A DNA stretch of 64,000 bases from Candidatus Desulfopertinax cowenii (GTDB lineage Bacteria > Bacillota > Desulfotomaculia > Desulfotomaculales > Desulforudaceae). Below, piece after piece: positions 11,457 to 20,941 of the stretch (positions within the stretch are counted from its first letter, which is position 1; each line of letters starts with the position of its first letter). Under the pieces are notes generated by a model. The model saw nothing but the letters and a program-made list of their open reading frames with translations, was not told the origin of the DNA and did not search any database. The stretch covers positions 1 through 64,000 of the forward strand of contig MPOA01000003.1 of assembly GCA_001899445.1 (NCBI GenBank). Direction: 5' to 3'. A program made the translations under genes and the position numbers.

Positions 11457-11738
11457 ATGACCAGCTCAAACCGCATCATCGTCACTGTGCTGGGCCGCGA
11501 CCGGGTGGGAATTATCGCCGGGGTGGCCCAGGTGCTGGCTGAAAACCAGGTGAACATTCTGGACATTAGCCAGACCATCCTGCAGGAGTTCTTGGCCATG
11601 ATCATGGTCGCCGACATGCGCGCCAGTAAGGTGGACTTGAGCACCTTGAAAGAACTGCTGGCGGCGAAGGGCCGGGAACTGAACGTCCGGATCGACGCCC
11701 AGCATGAGGAGGCCTTCCTCTACATGCACCGCATATAG
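11457..11738 (+). CDS. ACT-domain protein (UPF0237 type)
   Basis: A 93-residue single ACT domain: [20 protein letters not shown] gives the first strand and ligand-binding loop, [13 protein letters not shown] the second strand. Such proteins bind small ligands such as amino acids and act as regulators. ATG 11457 fits GGAGGG at 11441-11446; earlier in-frame starts overlap the binding site. It is paired with a UPF0210 gene, a common arrangement suggesting a joint but undetermined role. Confidence 0.85.
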   Translation: MTSSNRIIVTVLGRDRVGIIAGVAQVLAENQVNILDISQTILQEFLAMIMVADMRASKVDLSTLKELLAAKGRELNVRIDAQHEEAFLYMHRI

Positions 11739-11761
11739 TTTATTTGGGGTGGAGATTAGAG

Positions 11762-13120
11762 ATGCTTGGCCTGGACGAAATCATCCAAACCATCAGAATG
11801 ATCCAGGACGAAAACCTGGACATCCGCACCATCACCATGGGGATCAGCCTGTGCGACTGCGTCGATCCCGATCCGGATACGCTTTGCCGCAAGATCTACG
11901 ATAAAATTACCGGCCAGGCCGGACGGTTGGTGGAGGTTGGCGGGCAGATCGAGCGGGAGTACGGCATCCCTATCGTGAACAAGCGGATCGCGGTGACACC
12001 GCTGGCGCTGGTTGCCGGGGGCCAGGACCCGGAAATTTACCTGGCCCTGGGCCGCACCCTGGACCGGGCAGCCCGGGACGTCGGCGTCAACTTCATCGGC
12101 GGTTTCTCCGCCCTCGTGCATAAGGGATTCACCCAGAGCGACCGGGCACTTATCGAAGCCATCCCGGCCGTCCTCGCGGGCACCGAACGGGTGTGCGCCT
12201 CGGTGAACGTGGCCACCACCAAGGCCGGGATTAACATGGACGCGGTTTACCTGATGGGTCGGGTGATCAAGAAAACAGCAGCCCGCACGGCCGACCGGGA
12301 CGGAATCGGTTGCGCCAAGCTGGTGGTGTTCGCCAACGCCCCCGAGGATAATCCCTTCATGGCCGGGGCGTTCCACGGGGTCGGTGAACCGGAGTGCGTG
12401 CTCAACGTGGGCGTCAGCGGACCGGGGGTGGTTAAGAACGCGGTCACCCGGCTGCCGGACGCCGACCTGGGGACGCTGGCCGAACAGGTGAAAAAAATGG
12501 CCTTCAAGGTCACCCGCATGGGCGAACTGGTCGGCCGGGAGGCGGCCCGGAGACTGGGAGTACCCTTCGGGATTGTGGATCTTTCCCTGGCTCCCACCCC
12601 GGCCGTCGGGGACAGCGTGGCCGAGATCATCGAGGCTATGGGCGTGGAGGTTTGCGGTGCTCCGGGTACCACGGCGGCGCTGGCTCTGCTCAACGACGCG
12701 GTGAAAAAGGGTGGGGCGATGGCCTCATCTTACGTGGGCGGCCTTTCCGGGGCCTTCATTCCGGTGAGCGAAGATGCCGGCATGACTCGGGCCGTGGAAT
12801 CGGGCGGTCTCGGTCTGGATAAACTGGAAGCGATGACGGCCGTCTGTTCGGTTGGAATCGACATGGTGGTTCTGCCGGGGGACACCATCGCCGAAACGAT
12901 CGCCGCGCTGATCGCCGACGAAATCGCCATCGGGGTGATCAACCACAAAACCACTGCGGTCCGGCTGATCCCGGTGCCCGGAAAAAAGGAAGGGGATTTT
13001 GTGGAATTCGGAGGTCTTTTGGGCCGGTCGCCGGTGATGGCCGTTAACCGCTTCGGGGCGGCGGGCTTCGTGCGGCGGGGCGGCCGGATCCCGGCGCCGG
13101 TCAGCAGTCTGAATAACTAA
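11762..13120 (+). CDS. UPF0210 (DUF711) family protein
   Basis: A 452-residue cytoplasmic protein of the conserved UPF0210/PFL family, with recognisable blocks [21 protein letters not shown]-like ([14 protein letters not shown]), [15 protein letters not shown] and [17 protein letters not shown]. The fold is related to glycyl-radical (pyruvate formate-lyase-like) barrels, but I see no glycyl-radical signature and the activity is unknown. ATG 11762 has GGTGGAG 7 nt upstream. It lies 23 nt after the ACT-domain gene. Confidence 0.85.
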   Translation: MLGLDEIIQTIRMIQDENLDIRTITMGISLCDCVDPDPDTLCRKIYDKITGQAGRLVEVGGQIEREYGIPIVNKRIAVTPLALVAGGQDPEIYLALGRTLDRAARDVGVNFIGGFSALVHKGFTQSDRALIEAIPAVLAGTERVCASVNVATTKAGINMDAVYLMGRVIKKTAARTADRDGIGCAKLVVFANAPEDNPFMAGAFHGVGEPECVLNVGVSGPGVVKNAVTRLPDADLGTLAEQVKKMAFKVTRMGELVGREAARRLGVPFGIVDLSLAPTPAVGDSVAEIIEAMGVEVCGAPGTTAALALLNDAVKKGGAMASSYVGGLSGAFIPVSEDAGMTRAVESGGLGLDKLEAMTAVCSVGIDMVVLPGDTIAETIAALIADEIAIGVINHKTTAVRLIPVPGKKEGDFVEFGGLLGRSPVMAVNRFGAAGFVRRGGRIPAPVSSLNN

Positions 13121-13156
13121 ACCGTCGGCGCTCTCCAGGGGGAGGTGGTTGGCGGC

Positions 13157-14278
13157 GTGGCCGAGCGGTACGAGGTGATCATCGCGGGGGCCGGCCCCTC
13201 CGGTGCCCTTTTGGCCTACCATCTGGCCCGCGCCGGCCGAGAGGTGTTGATCCTGGAGAAACACCGGTTGCCCAGGGCCAAGCCCTGTGGCGGCGGGGTT
13301 ACGCCCAAGGCCGCCCGTCTTATTCCTTTCCCCTGGGACGAGGTTCGCGAGGATTCTTTCTGTAGCTCGGCGCTCCGTTTCCGGCGCCGGGTGGAAATAT
13401 CGTGGCCCTATCCGGTCTGTCACATGGTCCGGCGGGAACACTTCGACCACTTCCTGGTGCGTCAAGCGGTTCGGGCGGGGGCCCGGCTGATCGAAGGCAG
13501 CCCGGTGACCGGCTTTGAGTACGATACGCGGGGCGTGGTCGTGCACGCTCCCGGCGGACCGTACCGGGGGGCGCTGCTGGCCGGAGCCGACGGCGCCCAC
13601 AGCCGTATTGCTGCCCGCCTGGGCAAACGCTTTTCCGGGGCTTCGGGCGCCTTTGCGGCCGTGGCGGAAGTACCGCGGCCCTCATCCGCGGGGGCCCCGG
13701 CGTACAAAATGCTTTCCGTGGATTTTTCCGCCGTCCCGGCCGGCTACGGCTGGGTTTTCCCCAAGCGCCACCACCTGAACGTGGGGGTGTACACCACCGA
13801 TCCCCGGGCGAAAAACCTCAAGCATTACCTGCGGCGTTACCTGGAGCGGGAAGGTCTCCGGGAACCGCGGGTTTTCCGTGCTTTCCCGGTGTCCGTGGAC
13901 TGGACGGGGGACGGCCCGGTGGCGGGCGACCGGGTGATTCTCCTGGGTGACGCCGCCGGGTTTGCGGACCCGCTGACCGGGGAGGGCATTTACTGGGCGC
14001 TGTTGAGTGCCACCCTGGCCGCCGAGGCGGTGGCCTGCTGCGGCCGGTCCTGGGACACCGTTGGCCTGGGGTACCGGCGGCTGGTGGAGGACCGCCTCCA
14101 GCCCGAGCTGCGGCGGCTCGCCCGCCTGGCCCGGATGTTTTACTGGGTAGCGGACCGGGCGGTGCCGTTTCTCGAGACACGCCCGAAACTGGCGCGGGAT
14201 TTCTGGGAAGCGGTCTACCTGGGGCACTACGACCGCCTGCGCCTTCGGACGATCCTGTTACAAGTGCTTCGCGGCTAA
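13157..14278 (+). CDS. Geranylgeranyl-reductase-type flavoprotein
   Basis: FAD-dependent oxidoreductase of the GGR family, about 373 residues. The N-terminal dinucleotide fold has IIAGAGPSGALLAYHLA. PCGGGVTPKA is the family hallmark (CxxG loop), and GDAAGFADPLTGEGIYWAL near residue 270 binds the FAD phosphates. It may saturate isoprenoid chains of a quinone or lipid; the polyprenyl synthase gene 1.3 kb downstream fits that. GTG 13157 or GTG 13145 could be the start; the second sits on the GGGGGAGG site itself. Confidence 0.82.
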   Translation: MAERYEVIIAGAGPSGALLAYHLARAGREVLILEKHRLPRAKPCGGGVTPKAARLIPFPWDEVREDSFCSSALRFRRRVEISWPYPVCHMVRREHFDHFLVRQAVRAGARLIEGSPVTGFEYDTRGVVVHAPGGPYRGALLAGADGAHSRIAARLGKRFSGASGAFAAVAEVPRPSSAGAPAYKMLSVDFSAVPAGYGWVFPKRHHLNVGVYTTDPRAKNLKHYLRRYLEREGLREPRVFRAFPVSVDWTGDGPVAGDRVILLGDAAGFADPLTGEGIYWALLSATLAAEAVACCGRSWDTVGLGYRRLVEDRLQPELRRLARLARMFYWVADRAVPFLETRPKLARDFWEAVYLGHYDRLRLRTILLQVLRG

Positions 14279-14434
14279 AGTTAGGGTAATCCCTGGAGTA
14301 AGACGCTTTTCCCATAAGGGTGCTTTTCGGGCATTGCCTCCGGTCACTGTGTCCGTACGGCGGGGTAGTGTACCTGGCCTTTTATTTTTAGAGGCCACGG
14401 TAAATAATGATCGCAGGGGGCGACGGGCAGACTG

Positions 14435-14737
14435 ATGGACAGGGAAGCGGAAAACAGGCTTTTAAGGGAACTCAAAAACAAGATCGATGAACTGATCATT
14501 TCTATGGAAAAGATGAAGCTGGCCGAGTACGTGACCCTGCTGGAAAGACCCTACCGCCTATTGTACATCAACTTCCTGACCGGAATCGCCCGCGGCTTGG
14601 GGATCGCCATCGGTTTCACTATTCTGGGAGCCGTACTGTTAATCATTCTTCAGCGGCTGGTGATGTTGAACCTGCCCTTGATCGGGAAGTTCATCGCCGA
14701 AATCGTGCGCCTGGTGGAACTCAACCTCAGGCCTTAG
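14435..14737 (+). CDS. DUF5665 membrane protein
   Basis: A 100-residue protein with an N-terminal amphipathic coiled segment (residues 1-40), a membrane segment around residues 55-75 (GLGIAIGFTILGAVLLIILQ) and a second weaker hydrophobic stretch. The pattern YRLLYINFLTGIARGLG is typical of DUF5665. No function known. It lies alone in a 500-base region between two other operons. Confidence 0.75.
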   Translation: MDREAENRLLRELKNKIDELIISMEKMKLAEYVTLLERPYRLLYINFLTGIARGLGIAIGFTILGAVLLIILQRLVMLNLPLIGKFIAEIVRLVELNLRP

Positions 14738-14795
14738 GTTTCCAACCCACATAAGGCCCGGGCGTGTTTGTCCGGCACGAAGGAGGGATAGCCCC

Positions 14796-15455
14796 TTGGA
14801 TCCGGAAAAGACGGAGGTAGTCCGTGCCCGCCTGCTGCGGGAACAGGAAACTTTGCAGCGGCAGATTGAACAAATCGGGGAGACCGTAAACAAAATGGCG
14901 CTGGAAGACAGTGTGGGCGAGCTGAGCACTTACGACAACCACCCGGCGGACGTCGGCAGCGAGACCTTCGAGCGCAGCAAGGATTTCGCCTTGCAGGAGA
15001 ACGCGCGGTTGCAGCTGTTGGCCGTTAAAGACGCCCTGCGGCGGTTGGATCAGGGAACCTACGGGCGCTGCGACGAATGTGGTGCCGACATCGACCCGGA
15101 CCGACTGGAGGCCTTGCCGTACACGACCAAGTGCCGCGACTGCAAGGACCGCGGCGAGATCACCACCGCGACAGCCTCCCCGACCTCTCGAACCAATTTA
15201 GGCGAACGGGTCCGACCCATTGAAGAGAAGGCCCTGGCTCGAGCCCCTTACTCCTCCGGGGACGAAAGTACCTTATACGACCGGGAGGACACCTGGCAGG
15301 ATCTCGCCCAGCATGGCCTTTCCACCGAGACCGAACCCCTGGAAGAGGAAGACCGGGGGCATACGGAGGAAGTGGACGCCATCCCCTACGTTAAGGAGGA
15401 CGGTGCTTTCTTCCAGGATACGCGGGTGCGCGGTGACACGGGGGGACACCGCTGA
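14796..15455 (+). CDS. TraR/DksA-type zinc-finger protein, YteA family
   Basis: A 219-residue cytoplasmic protein. An N-terminal helical coiled-coil region carries the DNHPADVGSETFER block. A four-cysteine DksA-type zinc finger (CDECGAD...KCRDCK) lies near residues 92-114, and a long acidic C-terminal tail follows with a PYVKEDGAFFQDTRVRG end typical of YteA-like proteins of spore formers. DksA homologues act through the RNA polymerase secondary channel, but the role of this family is not settled. TTG start with AAGGAGGGA 8 nt upstream. Confidence 0.83.
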   Translation: MDPEKTEVVRARLLREQETLQRQIEQIGETVNKMALEDSVGELSTYDNHPADVGSETFERSKDFALQENARLQLLAVKDALRRLDQGTYGRCDECGADIDPDRLEALPYTTKCRDCKDRGEITTATASPTSRTNLGERVRPIEEKALARAPYSSGDESTLYDREDTWQDLAQHGLSTETEPLEEEDRGHTEEVDAIPYVKEDGAFFQDTRVRGDTGGHR

Positions 15456-15559
15456 TCGCTGCGGTACCCGTTGAAATCGCGTTTTAGGAAGGATTTTCGG
15501 CGTCCCGGGCGAAACATGGAAAGGCAGCGCCGTTTCGTGAAGAGAGGACTTGTAGGACA

Positions 15560-16519
15560 ATGCTACCATTGTTGGAAGTAGTCCGTGGGGACCTTGACGT
15601 GGTTGAACGGGAACTGCATGCAGTCCTGGATAGCCCGAACGAACTCCTGGCAGAGGCGTCTAGCCATCTTTTCCGGGCCGGCGGTAAGCGATTACGTCCG
15701 GCCTTTGCGCTTCTGGCGGCCAAGTTTCACAATTACGATCTGAAAAAGGTGCTGCCGGTGGCGTTATCATTAGAACTAGCCCACATGGCTACGCTGGTCC
15801 ACGACGACGTGGTGGATGGCTCCGGGCTGCGGCGCGGCCTACCCAGCATCAAGGCGCTCTGGGGCAACCGGGTATCGACGCACACCGGGGACTACCTGTT
15901 CGCGAAGTGCATGATCATCCTACTGTCCAATTACGACAACCCGATCTTCATCAACGTGCTGGCCCATACCTGCATGAAGATGTGCGAGGGGGAGATTATT
16001 CAGTTCAGTGGCACCAACCGGTCCGATTTGAGGGATTACTTGCGGCGGATCAGGTGCAAGACCGCGCTGCTCATCCGGGCCAGCTGCCAGCTCGGCGCGG
16101 TGGCCACCGGCGCTCCCCCGCAGGTGTACAACACTCTGGGCCGGTTCGGTTACTGTTTGGGGATGGCCTTTCAGATCACCGACGACGTACTGGACATGGT
16201 GGCCGACCAGGAACAGCTGGGCAAGCCGGTGGGCGGCGACCTCCGGCAGGGGATCATCACGCTGCCGGTTATTCTGGCGCTGTCGGTAAGTCCCCAAAGG
16301 GAAAGGCTTTTGACCTTGGTGGAGAAGGAGCAAAAGACAGAGGAAGATATCCAGGAGGCCATCCGGCTGACCAAGGAGTGCGGGGGCATCGACCTGGCCC
16401 TGCAGGTAGCTGAAAAGTACCTGGCCAAGGCCCGCACTTGCCTGCAAACCCTGCCCGATATCCCGGCACGCCGGAGCTTGTTCGAAGCCGCCGAGTTTGT
16501 CCGGATACGCAGTTATTGA
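15560..16519 (+). CDS. hepT: Polyprenyl diphosphate synthase
   Basis: A trans-isoprenyl diphosphate synthase of 319 residues that extends allylic diphosphates, probably to the menaquinone side chain. The first aspartate-rich motif is VHDDVVDGSGLRRG and the second QITDDVLDMVAD, with GGKRLRP near the N-terminus for IPP binding. The product chain length cannot be read directly; heptaprenyl or longer is inferred from similarity. Stop and next start (sirC) are 13 nt apart, so it may lead the heme operon transcript. Confidence 0.88.
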   Translation: MLPLLEVVRGDLDVVERELHAVLDSPNELLAEASSHLFRAGGKRLRPAFALLAAKFHNYDLKKVLPVALSLELAHMATLVHDDVVDGSGLRRGLPSIKALWGNRVSTHTGDYLFAKCMIILLSNYDNPIFINVLAHTCMKMCEGEIIQFSGTNRSDLRDYLRRIRCKTALLIRASCQLGAVATGAPPQVYNTLGRFGYCLGMAFQITDDVLDMVADQEQLGKPVGGDLRQGIITLPVILALSVSPQRERLLTLVEKEQKTEEDIQEAIRLTKECGGIDLALQVAEKYLAKARTCLQTLPDIPARRSLFEAAEFVRIRSY

Positions 16520-16532
16520 TTGGAGATGTCCC

Positions 16533-17174
16533 ATGAGCGAGCTGTATCCCGTTTTCATCAAGCTCGAGGGGGAACCCTGCCTGGTAGTGGGCGGAGGGCG
16601 AGTGGCCGCGCGCAAGGTGCGCTCCCTGCTGGCGGCGGGAGCGCGGGTCCGGGTGATCAGCCCGGCGCTGGTGGACGAATTGCGGGCCTTGGCGGAAGCC
16701 GGAGAGATCAAGTACGAACCGCGACCCTATCAGCCGGGTGACGTGGCCGGCGCCCTGCTGGCAATCAGCGCCACCAACGATCCGGAGGTCAACCGGCAGG
16801 TGGCCCGGGACTGCCGGGCACGGCGTGTCCTGCTCAACGCGGTGGACGATCCAGAGCACTGCAGCTTCTATGTTCCGGCCACTGTGCGCCGGGGCGATCT
16901 GACCATCGCCATTTCCACCGGGGGCAAAAGTCCGCTCCTGGCGCGGAAGATCCGGGAACAGCTGGAAAAAGAGTTCGGCCCCCAGTACGGGGATTACCTT
17001 GCACTTCTCGGCCAAATACGCCATAATATCATTCGGAATGTTACTGATTCGGCAAAAAAGGAACAGTTGCTGGCGGCGCTAGCCACGCCCGAGATCCTGG
17101 AGGCGCTCCGGGATGGGGATTTTGACCGGGTAAAGGAGCTGGTTGAGCGTGTTGATCACCGCGGTGGGGCTTAA
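16533..17174 (+). CDS. sirC: Precorrin-2 dehydrogenase (SirC/Met8 type)
   Basis: Oxidises precorrin-2 to sirohydrochlorin with NAD+; some members also insert iron. 213 residues: an N-terminal Rossmann fold with LVVGGGRVAARKV and a dimerisation/C-terminal part with FYVPATVRRGDLTIAISTGGKSPLLARKIRE. ATG 16533 has TGGAG 7 nt upstream. First of the run of tetrapyrrole genes. No separate sirohydrochlorin ferrochelatase is seen here, so this protein or an outside gene must supply iron insertion. Confidence 0.9.
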   Translation: MSELYPVFIKLEGEPCLVVGGGRVAARKVRSLLAAGARVRVISPALVDELRALAEAGEIKYEPRPYQPGDVAGALLAISATNDPEVNRQVARDCRARRVLLNAVDDPEHCSFYVPATVRRGDLTIAISTGGKSPLLARKIREQLEKEFGPQYGDYLALLGQIRHNIIRNVTDSAKKEQLLAALATPEILEALRDGDFDRVKELVERVDHRGGA

Positions 17175-18468
17175 CCACCGCACGGCGCCGGTGGCCGTGC
17201 GGGAACGGCTTTCTTTTCCAGAACACTTCCTGAAAGACGCGTTACGGCGCCTGGCCGACCAGGACGGTGTGGAAAGCTGTGTAATCATTTCGACCTGCAA
17301 CCGGACGGAGATTTACGCCGTTCTCTCGGCGGAAGAAGGCTTGGAAAGCGTCCTGGGCTTCCTGGCGGCGCGCTGTGAGACCACGGTGGAAGCCATCAAG
17401 AACTATATCTACGTATACCCCTTCGGGGAGGGCGTGCGTCACCTATTCCGGGTGGCCGCCGGCCTGGACTCCATGGTGCTGGGCGAAACCCAGATCCTGG
17501 GACAGGTGAAACAGGCCTACCAGTTCGCGCAGCAAGTGGACACGGTGAACTGGCTTATGAACTGTGCGTTCCAGCAGGCCCTGGCGGTCGGTAAGCGGGT
17601 ACGGACCGAAACGGGTATCGACAAGAATCCGGTTTCGATCAGTTACGCGGCGGTGGAACTGGCGCGGCAGACCCTCGGTAGTCTCGAAGGCCGGGAGGTC
17701 CTGATCGTGGGCGCCGGGAAAATGAGCGCGCTGACCGTCAAACACCTCCTGTCCAACGGGGTGGCCGGTGTAATCGTGTCTAACCGGTCGTACGACCGGG
17801 CGGTGGAACTGGCCCGGCAGTTCGGGGGACGGGCGGTCCGGTTCGACGAGCTCTACCAGTGGATGGAACATGCCGACATCGTCATCAGCTGTACGGCGGC
17901 CAGCCACTACGTGATCCGACCAGACCCGATGGCCGTCGTCCAGGAGCGGCGCGGCGGCCGGCAGATTTTCCTGATTGATATCGCCGTGCCGCGTGACGTG
18001 GCGCCCGAGGTCGGGCAGTTGCCCGGCGTGGCGCTGTACGACATTGACAGCCTGCAAAGCGTGGTGGACGCCAACCTGGCCGAGCGCCAGCGGGCGGCTG
18101 CTGCGGCCGAGCGGATCATCGACGGCGAGTTACGGGAATTTCTCCTGGCGGTGGGATCGCGTTTCGTCATTCCCACGGTGGTGGCGTTGAAGAAACGGGG
18201 CGAGGAGATCAAGCAGAAGGAACTGTGGCGGGCGCTGAACCGGCTGGGCAACTTATCGGACCGGGAGCGCAAGGTAATCGGGTCCATGGCTAATTCCATT
18301 GTTAACCAACTGCTGCACGAGCCGGTCACCCGCTTGAAGAAACTGGCCTTGACGCCCGAGGGGCATTTTTACTCGGACGCCCTGCAGAAGCTGTTCGCCC
18401 TGGAAACCGAAACGGAGGCGGACCGAGAACCCTGCCCGGTTACCTGTGGAAAGGGAAAGCGCGGCTGA
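17143..18468 (+). CDS. hemA: Glutamyl-tRNA reductase
   Basis: First committed step of C5-pathway tetrapyrrole synthesis: glutamyl-tRNA(Glu) to glutamate-1-semialdehyde. 441 residues with GLNHRTAPV, the catalytic cysteine region ISTCNRTEIYA, the NADPH fold around VLIVGAGKMS, and a C-terminal dimerisation domain. It overlaps sirC by about 32 nt. Start could be TTG 17143, GTG 17149 or TTG 17152; AAAGGAG lies at 17132-17138. Confidence 0.95.
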   Translation: MSVLITAVGLNHRTAPVAVRERLSFPEHFLKDALRRLADQDGVESCVIISTCNRTEIYAVLSAEEGLESVLGFLAARCETTVEAIKNYIYVYPFGEGVRHLFRVAAGLDSMVLGETQILGQVKQAYQFAQQVDTVNWLMNCAFQQALAVGKRVRTETGIDKNPVSISYAAVELARQTLGSLEGREVLIVGAGKMSALTVKHLLSNGVAGVIVSNRSYDRAVELARQFGGRAVRFDELYQWMEHADIVISCTAASHYVIRPDPMAVVQERRGGRQIFLIDIAVPRDVAPEVGQLPGVALYDIDSLQSVVDANLAERQRAAAAAERIIDGELREFLLAVGSRFVIPTVVALKKRGEEIKQKELWRALNRLGNLSDRERKVIGSMANSIVNQLLHEPVTRLKKLALTPEGHFYSDALQKLFALETETEADREPCPVTCGKGKRG

Positions 18469-19406
18469 TGCGGCGCCGGATGGTCGTGGTCGGCACGCGA
18501 GGCTCCAGGCTCGCCCTCGCGCAGGCCAACTGGGTGATCGAACGCCTGCGAGCGCGTTACCCGGAGGTCGAGTTCCAGCGCAAGGAGATCCGGACCACCG
18601 GGGATAATATCCTGGAAGTGGCCCTGGCCAAGATCGGCGACAAGGGCCTTTTTACCAAGGAGCTGGAAAAAGCGCTGCTCGACGGGGAAATCGATCTGGC
18701 CGTACACAGCATGAAGGACCTGCCCACCCGGCTGCCGCCGGGGTTGGTCGTTGGGGCGGTGTCGAATCGGGAGTACCCGGGCGACGTGTTGATCTCCCGC
18801 AGCGGACGGGTACTGGAAGAGCTGCCGCCGGGCGCGGTGGTGGGTACCAGCAGCCTGCGGCGGACGGCCCAGTTGCTGGCCTACCGGCCGGACTTGGAAG
18901 TGGTCCCGGTCCGGGGGAACGTGCTGACCCGGCTCCGGAAACTAGACGAGGGCGTGGTGGACGCCCTGGTGCTGGCGTGGGCCGGCGTGTACCGCCTGAA
19001 CCTGACCGGCCGGGTGACCCACCGGATTCCAATTTCGGTCTGCCTGCCGGCGGTAGGGCAGGGAGCGCTCGGGGTTGAGGTTCGGCAGGGCGATGCCGAG
19101 ATAATTGAAATGGTGCGGACTGTTGACCACGCCCCGACGCGGGCGGCGGTACTGGCCGAACGAACCCTGCTGCGGCGCCTGGAGGGCGGTTGCCAGGTAC
19201 CCATCGGGGCGCTGGGCCGGGTCTGGGACAGCCGGCTGCTGCTGGAGGCCGTGGTGGCGTCCCTTGACGGGCGCGAGCTGGTACGGGCCGAGGATTCGGG
19301 CCCGGTATCGGAACCGGAGCGCCTGGGGGGGCAATTGGCCGCCCGGATGCTGGAAATGGGGGCCGGTGCAATCCTGGACCGGGTACGCAAGGGGGTTGAG
19401 AATTAG
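18468..19406 (+). CDS. hemC: Porphobilinogen deaminase
   Basis: Condenses four porphobilinogens to hydroxymethylbilane. 312 residues: GTRGSRLALAQANWV at the N-terminus, KDLPTRLPPGL with a substrate-binding region, and the dipyrromethane-cofactor cysteine in LEGGCQVPIGA. Its ATG shares a base with the hemA stop (translational coupling), and its stop shares a base with the next start. Confidence 0.95.
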   Translation: MRRRMVVVGTRGSRLALAQANWVIERLRARYPEVEFQRKEIRTTGDNILEVALAKIGDKGLFTKELEKALLDGEIDLAVHSMKDLPTRLPPGLVVGAVSNREYPGDVLISRSGRVLEELPPGAVVGTSSLRRTAQLLAYRPDLEVVPVRGNVLTRLRKLDEGVVDALVLAWAGVYRLNLTGRVTHRIPISVCLPAVGQGALGVEVRQGDAEIIEMVRTVDHAPTRAAVLAERTLLRRLEGGCQVPIGALGRVWDSRLLLEAVVASLDGRELVRAEDSGPVSEPERLGGQLAARMLEMGAGAILDRVRKGVEN

Positions 19407-20941
19407 TGTCCCGAGGAGTGGTCTACCTGGTGGGGGCCGGACCGGGTGATCCCGGCTTGCTGACTTTGAAGGGCCTGGCCTGCATCCGGGAGGCCGACGT
19501 GGTGGTGTACGACCGCTTGGTGAATCCCCGCATCCTGAGCCATGCCCGGTCCGCCGCCGAACTGGTTTTCGCGGGCAAGTCCCCGGAGGGCCATACCCTG
19601 ACCCAGGATGAGATCAACGCTCTGTTGGTTGCCAGGGCCAGGGCGGGGCTTACGGTGGCGCGACTCAAGGGGGGTGACCCCTTTGTGTTCGGCCGCGGCG
19701 GCGAGGAAGCCGAATACTTGGCCGCCAGCGGCATCGACTTCGAGGTGGTGCCCGGGGTGACCTCGGCGGTGGCGGCGCCGGCCTACGCCGGGATTCCGCT
19801 GACCCACCGGGACTTTACGGCTTCGGTGGCCGTGATCACCGGGAACGAGGACCCCAAGAAGGATGAGAGTGCCATTGCCTGGGATAAGTTGGCCACCGGG
19901 GCCGGCACCATCGTATTCCTGATGGGCATGGCCAATCTGCCTGACATCGTGGACCGCCTGGTGCGGCACGGCCGGCCCGGATCCACGCCGGTGGCGGTGA
20001 TTCGCTGGGGCACACTGCCGGAACAGGAGAGCGTGCAGGGTACCCTGGATACAATTGTCGAGCGGGTGCGGGCGGCGGGGCTGAAGAATCCGGCGGTGAT
20101 CGTGGTCGGGGAGGTCTGCCGGATGCGGGAACGCTTACGCTGGTTCGAGAAGAAACCGTTGTTCGGCAAGCGAATCTTGGTCACCCGGGCTCGGGAGCAG
20201 GCCAGTGCCCTGTCCGAGAAGATTACCCGGCTGGGGGGCGAGGCGCTGGAGTTTCCCACTATCGCCATCCGCCCGCCAGACGATTACGGTCTACTGGACA
20301 AGGCGATAGACGAAATCGGCGGTTATGACTGGATCGTGTTCACCAGTGTGAACGGCGTGCGTTTCTTCTTCAACCGCCTCCGGGAACTGGAGCGGGATGT
20401 CCGGGAACTGGGTCCGGCGCGGCTCTGCGCCATCGGGCCTTGCACCAGGGAGGCGCTGGAAGAACGGGGTTTAAGGGTGGCCTACGTCCCGGAGGAGTAC
20501 CGGGCGGAGCGGGTCGTGGACGGATTGCGGGAAATGCTGCACCCGGGGGAACGGGTGCTCTTGGCGCGGGCGGACATCGCTCCGCCGGCGCTGGCCGAGG
20601 CGCTTGCCCAGGCCGGGGCGGCGGTCACCGACGTGACGGTTTACCGGACGGTGCCGGTAACCGGCAACGCCGGGCCGGTGCGGCGGCTGCTGGCGGAGGG
20701 GCGGGTGCACGCGGTGACCTTCACCAGTTCCTCCACGGTGAGGAACTTTGTCCGGGCCCTGGGTGCCGGCGACCTGTCCGGACTCATGGCCGGGACGGCC
20801 GTGATCTGCATCGGGCCGGTCACCGCCCGGACCGCGGCGGAGATGGGCCTGGATGTGCACGCCACCGCGCGCGAGTATACCATCGACGGCCTGGTGGCGG
20901 CTATTCGGGATTACTTCGGTGGGAGTGGGACTGTTGCTTAG
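19406..20941 (+). CDS. cobA-hemD: Uroporphyrinogen-III methyltransferase / synthase fusion
   Basis: Bifunctional 511-residue protein. Residues 1-250 are SAM-dependent uroporphyrinogen-III C-methyltransferase (VYLVGAGPGDPGLLT, RLKGGDPFVFGRGGEE, PGVTSAVAAPAYAGIPLTHR) leading to precorrin-2. Residues 255-511 are uroporphyrinogen-III synthase (KRILVTRAREQASAL, DWIVFTSVNGVRFFF, TFTSSSTVRNF). Such fusions are common in Firmicutes. GTG start overlaps the hemC stop. Confidence 0.94.
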   Translation: MSRGVVYLVGAGPGDPGLLTLKGLACIREADVVVYDRLVNPRILSHARSAAELVFAGKSPEGHTLTQDEINALLVARARAGLTVARLKGGDPFVFGRGGEEAEYLAASGIDFEVVPGVTSAVAAPAYAGIPLTHRDFTASVAVITGNEDPKKDESAIAWDKLATGAGTIVFLMGMANLPDIVDRLVRHGRPGSTPVAVIRWGTLPEQESVQGTLDTIVERVRAAGLKNPAVIVVGEVCRMRERLRWFEKKPLFGKRILVTRAREQASALSEKITRLGGEALEFPTIAIRPPDDYGLLDKAIDEIGGYDWIVFTSVNGVRFFFNRLRELERDVRELGPARLCAIGPCTREALEERGLRVAYVPEEYRAERVVDGLREMLHPGERVLLARADIAPPALAEALAQAGAAVTDVTVYRTVPVTGNAGPVRRLLAEGRVHAVTFTSSSTVRNFVRALGAGDLSGLMAGTAVICIGPVTARTAAEMGLDVHATAREYTIDGLVAAIRDYFGGSGTVA